Assembly (NCBI GenBank): GCA_037445875.1
Contig: JBBIJR010000095.1
Coordinates: 1-11,669, forward strand
From: JBBIJR01 sp037445875
Lineage (GTDB): Bacteria > CLD3 > SB21
DNA: 11,669 bases
Reading direction: 5' to 3'
Positions 1 to 8,800 of this stretch are shown here, piece after piece. The translations under genes and the position numbers were made by a program. Position 1 is the first letter of the stretch, and each line of letters opens with the position of its first letter. The notes beneath the pieces were generated by a model. The model saw only the letters and a program-made list of their open reading frames with translations. It was not told the origin of the DNA and searched no databases.

Positions 1-447
1 TTTAGAGTTCTTGAGCGAGACAGAATGGAAGACATCTTCAAAGAGCAAGATTTCTTCATTTCTGACGCCTGTAATTCCGCTGATTGTGTTGCTCAAATAG
101 GTCTGCTTCTTGGCGTACAGTTGGCGATCGCGGGCGAGGTGCGAATGATCGGTGAGACGTATACCATTGATCTGCGACTTGTCGACATCAATGCCAGACA
201 AATTGCTCGTACAACTAATCGGGGCAAAGCAGACGACTTGCCGCTGATCATAGAGACCATGGCGACGGAATTTGCCGAGGCCGTTGGCAGGCCAGCATCA
301 TCTCGGGCAAAATACAGCGAGAAAAAAAGCGGTAATGAGTTTCCTAACAACGGTCCACCCACGAAAATCCAGATAGCCAACGCTCTGACTCACTTTGAGT
401 GGGATGATCAACCACGGCAAACAAAGAAGAGATCAAGCGGATACTAA
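1..447 (+). CDS. CsgG-like (TolB-N type) domain protein, 5' end outside the window
   Basis: The frame is open from base 1, before the first internal ATG at 25, so the gene starts upstream of the window. The visible protein runs from VLERDRM through a Cys-containing CNSADC stretch, IGLLLGVQ, IAGEV, YTIDLRLVD and a hydrophobic helix near IIETMATEF. This order (ERxxM, C-x-x-C region, xIGxLLGV, GxVxxxGxxYTIxLRLVD) is familiar from CsgG-related exported proteins of bacteria that carry the sentence-like ending 'VDINxxxIxRT'. Such proteins usually act at the envelope or outer membrane. The signal peptide would lie off the window. The last 40 residues are polar and the reading frame ends at TAA 445-447. 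Gene A is already coding in another frame from about 408, with no start codon of its own. This ORF may therefore be the N-terminal part of a longer protein broken by a frameshift. The exact function is unknown. Confidence 0.72.
   Translation, partial: FRVLERDRMEDIFKEQDFFISDACNSADCVAQIGLLLGVQLAIAGEVRMIGETYTIDLRLVDINARQIARTTNRGKADDLPLIIETMATEFAEAVGRPASSRAKYSEKKSGNEFPNNGPPTKIQIANALTHFEWDDQPRQTKKRSSGY
408..444 (+). other. Probable frameshift zone joining the CsgG-like ORF to WD40-caspase A
   Basis: The upstream ORF reads in the frame of base 1 and stops at 445-447. Downstream coding runs in the frame of base 3 and is closed by TGA at 405-407. A switch between them must therefore lie in 408-444. 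Loss of one base here, or a -1 shift, would give one continuous protein. The tract AAACAAAGAAGAGA (419-432) is a plausible indel place. I see no canonical X-XXY-YYZ slippery heptamer in the correct frame, so an indel, real or from sequencing, is likelier than programmed frameshifting. Confidence 0.5.
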
Positions 448-3400
448 CGGCCCTTGGCGCAACCATCATTCACGAATACGATTGGAAAAATGGCGGCACA
501 TCCGTCTGCGGACGGCTCCCATCAGGGTACGAGATTACGATCTGGGACGATTCATACGGTAACACCGCTGTCTACTCGGTTCGGTATGGTCTTGTCCGTT
601 CTGATCATTCTTACTTTGCAAGCAATGAAACTTTTTTTGAATTACCAAAAAAAAGAAAAGCGAATACCGACTTCACGGCGTCCACTTTCTCGACAGGCAT
701 CAAGGCAAAAGGTCTCGATCTTGTAATTCAGCGTCTTCACGCGGGGACGATCACGTCTTGTTCAATCAGCGAAGATGGGCGATATTTGTTGACGGGCTCG
801 ACAGACCGGACCGCAAAATTGTGGGAAGTCCGCAGCGGAAAAGAAATCCGGACGTTCCGTGGCCACTCCGGAGGCGTTGCGTCGGTTGTTATCGATTCAA
901 AAACCAAGCATGTTTTTACCGGGAGCGAAGATCACACTATTAAAATGTTTGATGCGGAAACCGGTGACCATCAGCAGAGCTTTGACCATTCATCATCCGT
1001 GCGATGCATAAGTGTAAATCGCGATGGAACATTTCTGGCTGCCGGCGGCTTTGAAATGGAATCCATGTATGGAGAACTTGCTGTGTGGGATATCCGGATA
1101 TCGAAGAAACTTTATTCATTTAGCGGAGGAATCTATGCGCTCCAATTCAGTCCGGATGGCAAATACCTTGCTTATTCCAATTGGGGCGGCGACGAATGGT
1201 CCGGAATATGGCTGCTGGATGCAACAACAGGGAAGAAGATCAGGCAACTGGACGCAAACACCAGTGGAACAACACTGAGTTTCAGCTCGGACGCAAAGTT
1301 TCTGGCGGTTGGAAATGCAAATGGCGGCATCAGCCTATTCGATGTGTTTAGCGGTCGTTTGTTGTCAAAGATTGAGACGAAGAGCGGTCATATTAGTTCG
1401 GTCGCATTCAGCTCGGATGACAAGAAGTTGGTTTCTGTGCACCCGATGTTCATTCAAATTGGCGGCGGCTATGCAACGGAAACCGGTAATCCAGAAGGCG
1501 CCCTCCACGTGTACGACGTCCAATCGGGTGAAGAGGTATTATCGCAACGATGGAAGGAGGACGTGAGAGTCGCTCGATTTACCAATGATGGAATGAAGTT
1601 ACTTGTTCTCGGGGAGGGGATGGATTGGTTGCACATGGCGCATAGGGTGAAATCTCCTTTTTCAGCAGAAAGACGCATGCCCAGACCGGAGTATCCACGG
1701 AGGCCGGCTTATTTGACCTATTTTTCAGACAAGAATTGGAATCGTGAGCTTCTCTGGGAAGCCCTTACTGGGGAGGCACATCGAGGGCCATATGCCATTG
1801 GCGCTGTCGACAGTCTGCGCGTTACTGATCAAAATGTAGGGATGCCGTTGTTTTCGACGGCCAGTTCCTGGAATACAAAGTATGCGTTGAATTCCGATGG
1901 ATCGTTTCTGGTCATCAGTGACGAGCAGGGTGTGGCGCTTCGAAGTCTTATGTCCGGACAAGTGATCCGCACCTTCCACGATCCACAACAATACGATCCC
2001 ACAATCTCGGTGGATATCAGTCCGGACTCAAAATATGTTGTTACGGGTTCCGGAACTCTCCTCGGACAGGGATATCCGGACAATGCTGTACGTATTTGGG
2101 ACGCCGCGACTGGTCGACTGCTTCGTATCGTTGACCATCCGGTTTCTGATATTAATGGAATCCAGGTTAAGGGTAACCTCTCCAAAATCAATGCGGTTCG
2201 ATTCAGCCCGGACGGCAAATACGTCGCGTCCGGGAGTGGGGATTCGTGGCTTGAAATGGGAATCGAGTATGACGATTTTGCCAGACTTTGGGACGTTGCA
2301 ACTGGAAAGGAACTGGCTGTGTATGGATTTCACGACCATACATCCATGTCGAAACATTCTGCGACCTGCATAGGACATGCCGGGGAAGTGACGGCCATAG
2401 CGTTCAGTCCTTCAGGCAAACTCATCGCAACGGGCGGAAATGACAACAAGATATTCGTTTGGGAAACGTTGACTGGCCGGCATATTGGTTCATTCAGTGG
2501 ACATACGCAGTCGGTCCGGCATGTTCTGTTCAGTTCCGATGAAACGCAAATCGTGTCCCGAAGTTCAGATGGCGTGGCTAAACTGTGGGATCTTAAGAAT
2601 GGCCAGGAAATTGCGACAGTGGTCATTAGAGGTGACAATGATTTTGCCCTAGTTCTTCCCGACGGATATTATGCATCAACCCGGGAGGGAGTTAAGTCAG
2701 TTCATTTTGTCAAAGGATTGAAGGTTTTCACACTGGAGAATTTCGATCTTGTATGGAACCGTCCCGATATCGTTCTGAAGAGATTTGCCAACGAAGATGA
2801 AGCCCTGATCGGGGGGTACCGCCAGGCCTTCCTTAAGAGATTAGAGAGACTCAAAATTCAGGAGAAGGACCTGTCGTCGAGTGAGCACTTGCCTGAAGTC
2901 ATGTTTGCCGGCAACATTCCGTCGGAGACGTCATCAAAAGATGTAGAGATTGAGGTGCATGCTAAAGATCCGTCCCTGACACTGGACCGAATCAACCTCT
3001 ACGCCAACGACGTACCCGTGTACGGTTCCGGCGGCTTTTCAATCCGAGAAAAAGGACTGAAGGAGATCACATCAAGAATTCCTCTGCAATTGACCGATGG
3101 ACTTAACAAAATACAGATTTCAGCGATCAACAGCTCAGGGGTTGAGAGCATGAAGGAAACCATTTTTGTCACATGCCAGACGCAGACGCCGCGAACCCTG
3201 TATGTTGTCGCCATCGGCGTTTCCACCTATCAGGATCAGGCCATGAATCTGCAATATGCCGCCAAGGATGCTGTGGATATTGCGACACAATGGGCTCACT
3301 CAACTGGTTCCAGATTTCAGAACACAAGGACGATCGTTTGTACAAATGCAGACGCTACGCGGGAGAACATCCTGAAGATTAAAGCGGAACTAAATCACGC

Positions 3401-4019
3401 TCTTCCCGATGATCAAGTTCTCCTTTTCGTCGCGGGACATGGTCTTCTGGACGAAAGACTGGAGTGGTACTTTGCGACGCAGGACATAGACTTCAGCCAT
3501 CCGTCGTTGCGAGGAGTCTCGTATGGAGAAATCGAAAACCTGCTTGACGGAATTGCCCCAAGGCGTAAGCTACTGTTGGTTGATGCGTGCCATTCCGGGG
3601 AGGTTGACCAAAATGGAGTATCGGCCGGTACTCAGTCGACGGCGACCACCTTTGAAAAAAACGTGAAGAGCAGAGCCTTCAAATCCAGCCAGCGGGCAAA
3701 GATCAGCCCTGGAGGTTCATTTCAACTGATGCAGGACTTGTTTGCCAATTTTCAGCATGGCTGTGGCGCTTACGTGATTTCGTCAGCCAGCGGTTCCGAA
3801 TTTGCGTTCGAATCTTCTGATTGGAAAAATGGCATTTTCACCTACAGCCTTCTGGAGGGGCTGAGAACAGGAAAAGCCGATTCGAACAACAATGGCGATA
3901 TCGTTGTGAGTGAAATTCGAGACTATGTCATTGACATGACCAGGAAGTTGACGCAGGGCAGGCAGAACCCGACCGTGCGCCGTGATTTTGTGGAGTATGA
4001 TTTTCCAATATGGCCATAG
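408..4019 (+). CDS. WD40-repeat caspase-like protein A (peptidase C14 fold), 5' end disturbed
   Basis: The frame is open from 408, after TGA 405-407, to TAG 4017-4019. No ATG, GTG or TTG occurs in frame before TTG 786. That TTG cuts the first WD40 blade in half (AGTITSCSISEDGRY precedes it), so it is not the true start. Order of parts: a unique segment (about 423-720); about 12 WD40 blades (about 729-2640) with SPDGKY and LWDVxTG motifs; a linker with GYYAS, HFVKGLK and NRPD (2652-2780); a beta-rich segment with LDRINLYANDVPVYG (about 2977-3180); and a caspase-like domain from VVAIGVSTY (about 3200) to the end. The catalytic dyad is present: His in VAGHG at 3438-3440 and Cys in DACHSG at 3588-3590. 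Caspase-like bacterial proteases usually cleave after Arg or Lys. The WD40 part probably binds partners or senses. Gene B is a full-length paralogue. Either the 5' end continues from the CsgG-like ORF through a frameshift, or the gene is damaged. Confidence 0.85.
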   Translation, partial: STTANKEEIKRILTALGATIIHEYDWKNGGTSVCGRLPSGYEITIWDDSYGNTAVYSVRYGLVRSDHSYFASNETFFELPKKRKANTDFTASTFSTGIKAKGLDLVIQRLHAGTITSCSISEDGRYLLTGSTDRTAKLWEVRSGKEIRTFRGHSGGVASVVIDSKTKHVFTGSEDHTIKMFDAETGDHQQSFDHSSSVRCISVNRDGTFLAAGGFEMESMYGELAVWDIRISKKLYSFSGGIYALQFSPDGKYLAYSNWGGDEWSGIWLLDATTGKKIRQLDANTSGTTLSFSSDAKFLAVGNANGGISLFDVFSGRLLSKIETKSGHISSVAFSSDDKKLVSVHPMFIQIGGGYATETGNPEGALHVYDVQSGEEVLSQRWKEDVRVARFTNDGMKLLVLGEGMDWLHMAHRVKSPFSAERRMPRPEYPRRPAYLTYFSDKNWNRELLWEALTGEAHRGPYAIGAVDSLRVTDQNVGMPLFSTASSWNTKYALNSDGSFLVISDEQGVALRSLMSGQVIRTFHDPQQYDPTISVDISPDSKYVVTGSGTLLGQGYPDNAVRIWDAATGRLLRIVDHPVSDINGIQVKGNLSKINAVRFSPDGKYVASGSGDSWLEMGIEYDDFARLWDVATGKELAVYGFHDHTSMSKHSATCIGHAGEVTAIAFSPSGKLIATGGNDNKIFVWETLTGRHIGSFSGHTQSVRHVLFSSDETQIVSRSSDGVAKLWDLKNGQEIATVVIRGDNDFALVLPDGYYASTREGVKSVHFVKGLKVFTLENFDLVWNRPDIVLKRFANEDEALIGGYRQAFLKRLERLKIQEKDLSSSEHLPEVMFAGNIPSETSSKDVEIEVHAKDPSLTLDRINLYANDVPVYGSGGFSIREKGLKEITSRIPLQLTDGLNKIQISAINSSGVESMKETIFVTCQTQTPRTLYVVAIGVSTYQDQAMNLQYAAKDAVDIATQWAHSTGSRFQNTRTIVCTNADATRENILKIKAELNHALPDDQVLLFVAGHGLLDERLEWYFATQDIDFSHPSLRGVSYGEIENLLDGIAPRRKLLLVDACHSGEVDQNGVSAGTQSTATTFEKNVKSRAFKSSQRAKISPGGSFQLMQDLFANFQHGCGAYVISSASGSEFAFESSDWKNGIFTYSLLEGLRTGKADSNNNGDIVVSEIRDYVIDMTRKLTQGRQNPTVRRDFVEYDFPIWP

Positions 4020-4119
4020 CGAATTTGTTCGATTTTGCAATTGAGCGACATGCGTAATGGCCTGGCTGTTTTGTGTGGACCATGATTTAAGAGAATTGAA
4101 GCATAAATGAACATCAATT

Positions 4120-4123
4120 AGGA
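4120..4123 (+). promoter_or_regulatory. Ribosome binding site of the LPP20/CsgG/DUF4384 gene
   Basis: AGGA lies six bases before ATG 4130. It supports this start, which also yields a clean signal peptide. The rest of the 110-base gap after gene A shows no clear terminator. Confidence 0.6.
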
Positions 4124-4129
4124 CAACCC

Positions 4130-5689
4130 ATGAGAACGATTTTCTTGAGCACACTTCTTAATCTTCCCTTTTTGTTCGCCGCCGGCGACCCCGACTGGGT
4201 CACGACTCCCGGCAAGTCGGCTAAATATCCGGCGGAGCAGTTCCTGACCGGCTATGGCACGGCGTCGACGCATGAGAAAGACGCGGCGCAGATCGCCGAG
4301 GCCAATGCCCGCGCACAACTTGCCAGCACGATCGTCGTGAGCGTAAAAAGCCAGGTTGTCGACAAATTGGAGGAACAGGGAAAGCAAGCGTCGCAATACT
4401 TCAGTTCGGTCACCCAAAGTTCGACATCCCTGCAGATTTCCGGCGTCAAGACGGAAACGTACACCAAGGGCAGAAACGTCCACGCGCTGGCGTACGTGAG
4501 CCGCGCGGAACTCATGCGCATTTATGCACAGAAGCGTACGGACCTGGTCGCGCAAATGAAGAGTCTGATCGAGAGCGCCGCGCAGGACGAAAAATCCTCT
4601 CATATTGAATCCGCGGCCGCCAAATATCTTTCTCTGCTTCCGCTCTACGAGGAATTGAACGAAACGACCTGCATCCTGATTGTGGCCGATTCGAAATCGT
4701 CTGTGGATGGGGCCATGACGGCGGAGGGCATCTTGACCAAGACCGAGGCGGCGAACAAGATCGACCAGCTGCTCGCCCAGACCGTCGCTTCGGTGGACGA
4801 TGCGGCGCGGGCTCTGGCCTATCAGATTTCTAAACAGGTCAAGAACCCCATCGGCAGAGTGATCGTCGCTCCGCTCACGTACCAGGACAGCAAAATGACC
4901 AGCTCCTTTGCCCGCTACTTCCGGCAGGCCGTGGAAACGCAGATGCAGAAGTACGCCGTGTGGGACATCGCGCAGCAGGCGAAAACATTCGTTCCGAAAT
5001 CGTCGGAAATCATGAAGGAACTCACACTCGAGTCGGGCGCTCAGCATATCGTGGAAGGCAGTTACTGGGAACAGGGCGACAAGATCAAGATCATCGGGCG
5101 CCTGCGCGACGTCACCGGCGGCAAGGTGGTCGCCGGCGGGGAAGTGCTCATGGAAATGAAATTGCTCGCTGAGCGGAACCTGAGCCCGAAGCCGGAAAAC
5201 TACCTGGCCGCGCTCGCCGACCAGAGGGAGTTCGCCAAAGACGAAATCGTCACCGCCGACATCCAGCTTGACGTATGGACGAACAAAGGTAACGAGAATC
5301 TCGTTTTCACAGAGGGTGAGATCATGAAGATCTACGTACGTCCCAACCGATCCTGCCACGTCCGCATTCTATACACCTTCGCCGACGGAGCCCGCACGCT
5401 CCTGTTCAACGACCACTTCATCGACGAGGGCAAGGCCAACCAGGTCGTGGAGATTCCGGCCGAGTTCGAGTGCGCGCCTCCGTTCGGGGCCGAGATGCTG
5501 ATGGTCTGTGCGCGGACCACGGCGTTCCCTGAGACCAAGACGTACGAACGGGACGGTGTGCTGTATCTCGACGAAAAAGACGCAGGCCTTGCCGCGGCCG
5601 GGGTTCGAGGCATGAAGAAGAAACCCGTCAACGAAGAGACGGTGCAGCAGACCGAAAAGCGGCTGGTCATCACGACCCTGGCGAAGTGA
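4130..5689 (+). CDS. Exported LPP20 / CsgG-like / DUF4384 domain protein
   Basis: The protein has 519 residues. Residues 1-18 form a signal peptide (MRTIFLS, then a hydrophobic core ending FLFAAG) without a lipobox Cys. About residues 20-150 resemble the LPP20 family (DPDWV, FLTGYGTAS, AxAxARAQLASTI, VSRAELMRIY). About 225-345 resemble CsgG/FlgO-type envelope proteins (VIVAPLTYQDS, FARYFRQAVE, GAQHIVEGSYWEQGDKIKI, LRDVTGGKVV). About 376-465 match DUF4384 (LDVWTNKG, FTEGEIMKIYVRPNRSCHVRI, FPSx-like hydrophobic end with ECAPPFGAEMLMV). A short polar tail ends ...KRLVITTLAK. Proteins of this composition act at the periplasm or outer membrane; their exact roles are mostly unknown. DUF4384 is often seen fused to, or near, bacterial caspase-like domains. 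Here it stands alone between two of them, 110 bases after A and about 120 before B, on the same strand. A shared operon and function are likely inferences. The long antisense ORF at 4118-5359 is a shadow. Confidence 0.85.
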   Translation: MRTIFLSTLLNLPFLFAAGDPDWVTTPGKSAKYPAEQFLTGYGTASTHEKDAAQIAEANARAQLASTIVVSVKSQVVDKLEEQGKQASQYFSSVTQSSTSLQISGVKTETYTKGRNVHALAYVSRAELMRIYAQKRTDLVAQMKSLIESAAQDEKSSHIESAAAKYLSLLPLYEELNETTCILIVADSKSSVDGAMTAEGILTKTEAANKIDQLLAQTVASVDDAARALAYQISKQVKNPIGRVIVAPLTYQDSKMTSSFARYFRQAVETQMQKYAVWDIAQQAKTFVPKSSEIMKELTLESGAQHIVEGSYWEQGDKIKIIGRLRDVTGGKVVAGGEVLMEMKLLAERNLSPKPENYLAALADQREFAKDEIVTADIQLDVWTNKGNENLVFTEGEIMKIYVRPNRSCHVRILYTFADGARTLLFNDHFIDEGKANQVVEIPAEFECAPPFGAEMLMVCARTTAFPETKTYERDGVLYLDEKDAGLAAAGVRGMKKKPVNEETVQQTEKRLVITTLAK

Positions 5690-5697
5690 CACGGACG

Positions 5698-5720
5698 GAA
5701 CCCTGAAGGGCTCGGCTACC
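5698..5720 (+). repeat. 23-base palindromic repeat, copy 1 (between DUF4384 gene and gene B)
   Basis: It begins GAACCCTGAAGGGC and ends TCGGCTACC. It differs by one base from the consensus of the four copies in this window. CCC and GGG pair around a TGAA loop. It lies in the 120-base gap before gene B, nine bases after the stop of the upstream gene. Confidence 0.75.
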
Positions 5721-5810
5721 GCGAATCGTGTGGGCTACTGAGTGGCGGATGAAACGGGAGATCGCTGGCCGCGAGCCGCGGAACTTTCGCTACTTGATAC
5801 GGAACATATC

Positions 5811-8800
5811 ATGAGAATAGCCGGAAAATATGCTTTCCTGGTTCTATCGGTTCTCGTTCCTTTGGCAGAGGAGATGGCTCAGGATCTCGAAGTGGTCGTC
5901 CAGCAAGGACACAGCAAGACGATCCGGAGCATCTCGTTCAGCCCGGACGGAAATTTTGTCGTGACGGGAAGCGCCGACCATACCGCACGAATCTGGGACA
6001 CACGCACAGGTAAAGAAATCCGAACATTCAAACACCACCTCGAGGATGTGCCTTCCGCTGTCTATGCGCCCGACGGTCATACCATCCTCAGTGTGGACCA
6101 CGGACTGACTTACAATCAAGTGTTCCTGTGGGAAGCCGAAACGGGAAAGATCGTGAGACGCTATCGGATCACCGGAGCGTTGACGGACTTCTATTCCGAG
6201 CGAGGTCGGGTTTCCCCCGACGGGACGTCCATACTCCTTTGCAGCCAGACTCAGGGAGCCAGGTTGTATGACCTCCTGAGTGGAGAGGAGCGGCGGCGTT
6301 TTGGACCGAACCGCGTCTCCGTCGGGTTCTACGATTGCGTCTTTCTGGGGGGCGGCAAGTCCGTCGCCGCTGTGACGACCGACGGGAAAATCGAAATATG
6401 GTCTCAAACGAGCGGAGCACCCGAGGCCTCCTTTGAGCGCAAAAAAGCGCGCTCTGTTCGCGAGCTGCCGAACGGACGACTGCTGGTGATGAGCGATACT
6501 CAGGTTGAAGCGTGGGATTGGCGCAAGAAGCAGGTGGAGTTCTCCCTGACGGATGAAAAAGAGGTCGTGTGTATGGACGTGACGCACGATGGTCTCCTGC
6601 TCGCAACCGGTCGACGCTATTTCTCGAACACCCGGAAGCGCCACTGTTATGAGGTCAAAGTGTGGGATCTCTCCTCGGGTGCGGGACGCGTGGTCGACGC
6701 CGACACGTTCAACGTCGCGGATGTCGCCTTCAGCCCCGACGGAACCATGCTCGGCGTCGTAGGGGGCGGCTTTACCGGAGGATTTCAGGAAAACGATCGA
6801 TTTGCTCATCTGGTAGATGTGCATTCGGGAAAAAGGGTACGCTCGTTGACCGGTATGGTTCCAGCCGTCAAGTCCGCCACGTTTACCTCGGATCATGAGG
6901 TGCTGGCCGGTACGGCGGAACGGGCGCATGTATGGGACCTCATGTTAGGACGGAAGATCCGCTCCCTGCCCCAGCACGGGCCTGCTTTCTGCGAGGGGTC
7001 GGTTTCGCTCATCGTGGATGGAAGAAACGCCGGCCTGTGGAACTTCCGGACCGGTCAACGGATCAAGACCTTGACGGGAGCGTCCGAGGGAACCGAAGCT
7101 GGAGTGGCCCTGGGACAATTTTATCCCGGTACCGGCCAGGTGGTGGTCAAGAACTGGTGGACTGCGCCATACGCCTTGTGGGATACTTCCAGCACGGGAG
7201 GCAAGATTCGGGACCTTCCCATTCCCGCAGATGACAGCTATCGGTTCCGGGTCAGTCCAGACGCGAAGTCGATCGCCGTGATTCAAAGTGGAGAGGTGGC
7301 GGTTTTCGATCCGAGGAGCGGCGGGGAAAAGTACCGGCTCGGTCCGCATGTTTACGATCTGACGTCCGTGACGTTCAGCCTCGACAACCGTCTGGCGCTC
7401 ACCACAGACTTTGCATACGGTCACGTGTGGGACATGCAGGATGGCTCGGAAGTGGGAATCCTGGGCTACCACAATCACGAGTTTGAGGGTGGACCGTGCG
7501 ATTCGACCTGCCGTGGGCATCGGCGCCATTTCTTGTGTTCTGCGTTTGGTCCGCAGAACAGGACCGCTCTTACCGGCGGAAATGACAATCGGGTTATTCT
7601 GTGGGATCTCGGATCTCCTGTCCAACGGTTTGACATGTGGACGAACCGGAAGCTTCGGTTTTCCGGACAACCGCGGTGGACCTTTGATGGATGCTCGAAT
7701 GCCATTACGGCAGTGGAATTTGACAAAGACGGGAAACGCGTACTGGTTGGCAGCGAGGACGGGACTGTACGGCTGCTCGATGCGATAAGCGGAGCGGAAA
7801 TCGTGACCCTGCTCGCCATCGGACCCGGCGATTATTGCATCGTCACCCCGGACGGCTATTACACTGCATCCCGAGGCATATCCCGACACATCCACTTCGT
7901 CAAAGGGCTCAAGACGTTCTATTTTGAGAATTTCGACCTCATCTTCAACCGTCCTGATGTGATCTTTCAGCGGCTGGGCCTTGCGGACCAAAAGCTCATT
8001 CAGGCCGTGAAGCAGGCGTATCTTCGCAGACTGCGGCGATTCGGGTTTGAGGAAGGACAGGTCACTCCCGACATGCATTTGCCCGAACTCGTCATGGTGA
8101 ATGCCGACGTTCCGGCCAGGACCGGTCATAAGCAGATTACCTTACAGGTCCGAACGTCGGACAGCAAGTATCGCCTTGATCGTATCAATGTCTTTGTGAA
8201 TGACGTTCCCCTCTACGGCGTATCCGGCATCTCCCTTCGAGATCGAGTAACTCGCGAGACGGTACAGACGGTCGACGTGGTGCTCAATGCAGGAAGGAAC
8301 AAGATCCAGCTTTCCTCACACAACGAACGCGGCGTCGAAAGCGTGAAAGAAACACTTGAGGTTTTTCGGGAGGGGGAGCCAGAGAAGCCGACGCTCTGGA
8401 TCGTTGCCATCGGTGTGTCCGAATATCGGATGTCGCAGTTCAATCTCAAGTACGCGTCGAAGGACGCCAACGATATCTTGTCCCGATTCGCAGAGGCGCA
8501 GACGTTCTCGAAGGTCCAGTCTGTGCGTCTTGTCGACCAGGAGGTGACGCGGGCGAACATCTTGAAGGTCAAAGAATTCCTGATGCAGTCGGGTGTGGAC
8601 GACCAGGTGATTCTCTTCGTCGCCGGTCACGGTCTATTGAACGAGAAGCTGGACTGGTATTTCGCCACGCACGATGTTGATTTCGAGCGTCCCTCAGACC
8701 GCGGGGTATCGTACGACGAATTGGAAGGTCTGCTCGACGGCATACCGGCGCGGAAGAAGCTCCTGCTGATGGATGCGTGTCATTCGGGAGAAGTGGACAA

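Noticed and set aside
416..432. Programmed -1 frameshift site
   Set aside because: The A-rich tract does not give an X-XXY-YYZ heptamer in the reading frame used, and I see no clear stimulatory hairpin right after it.
454..726. 90-residue plus-strand ORF in the frame of base 1
   Set aside because: The same stretch reads as convincing protein in the frame of gene A; this frame gives low-complexity, unrelated sequence.
786..788. TTG as the start of WD40-caspase A
   Set aside because: It falls inside the first WD40 blade, whose first half is read in the same frame upstream.
4118..5359. 413-residue minus-strand ORF
   Set aside because: It lies fully antisense to the LPP20/CsgG/DUF4384 gene, has no family features and reflects codon bias of the real gene.
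5742..5810. GTG 5742 as the start of gene B
   Set aside because: The extra 23 residues are polar and hide the signal peptide that begins cleanly at ATG 5811.
5844..8129. Two long minus-strand ORFs (361 and 394 residues)
   Set aside because: Both are antisense to WD40-caspase B and show no recognisable domain.
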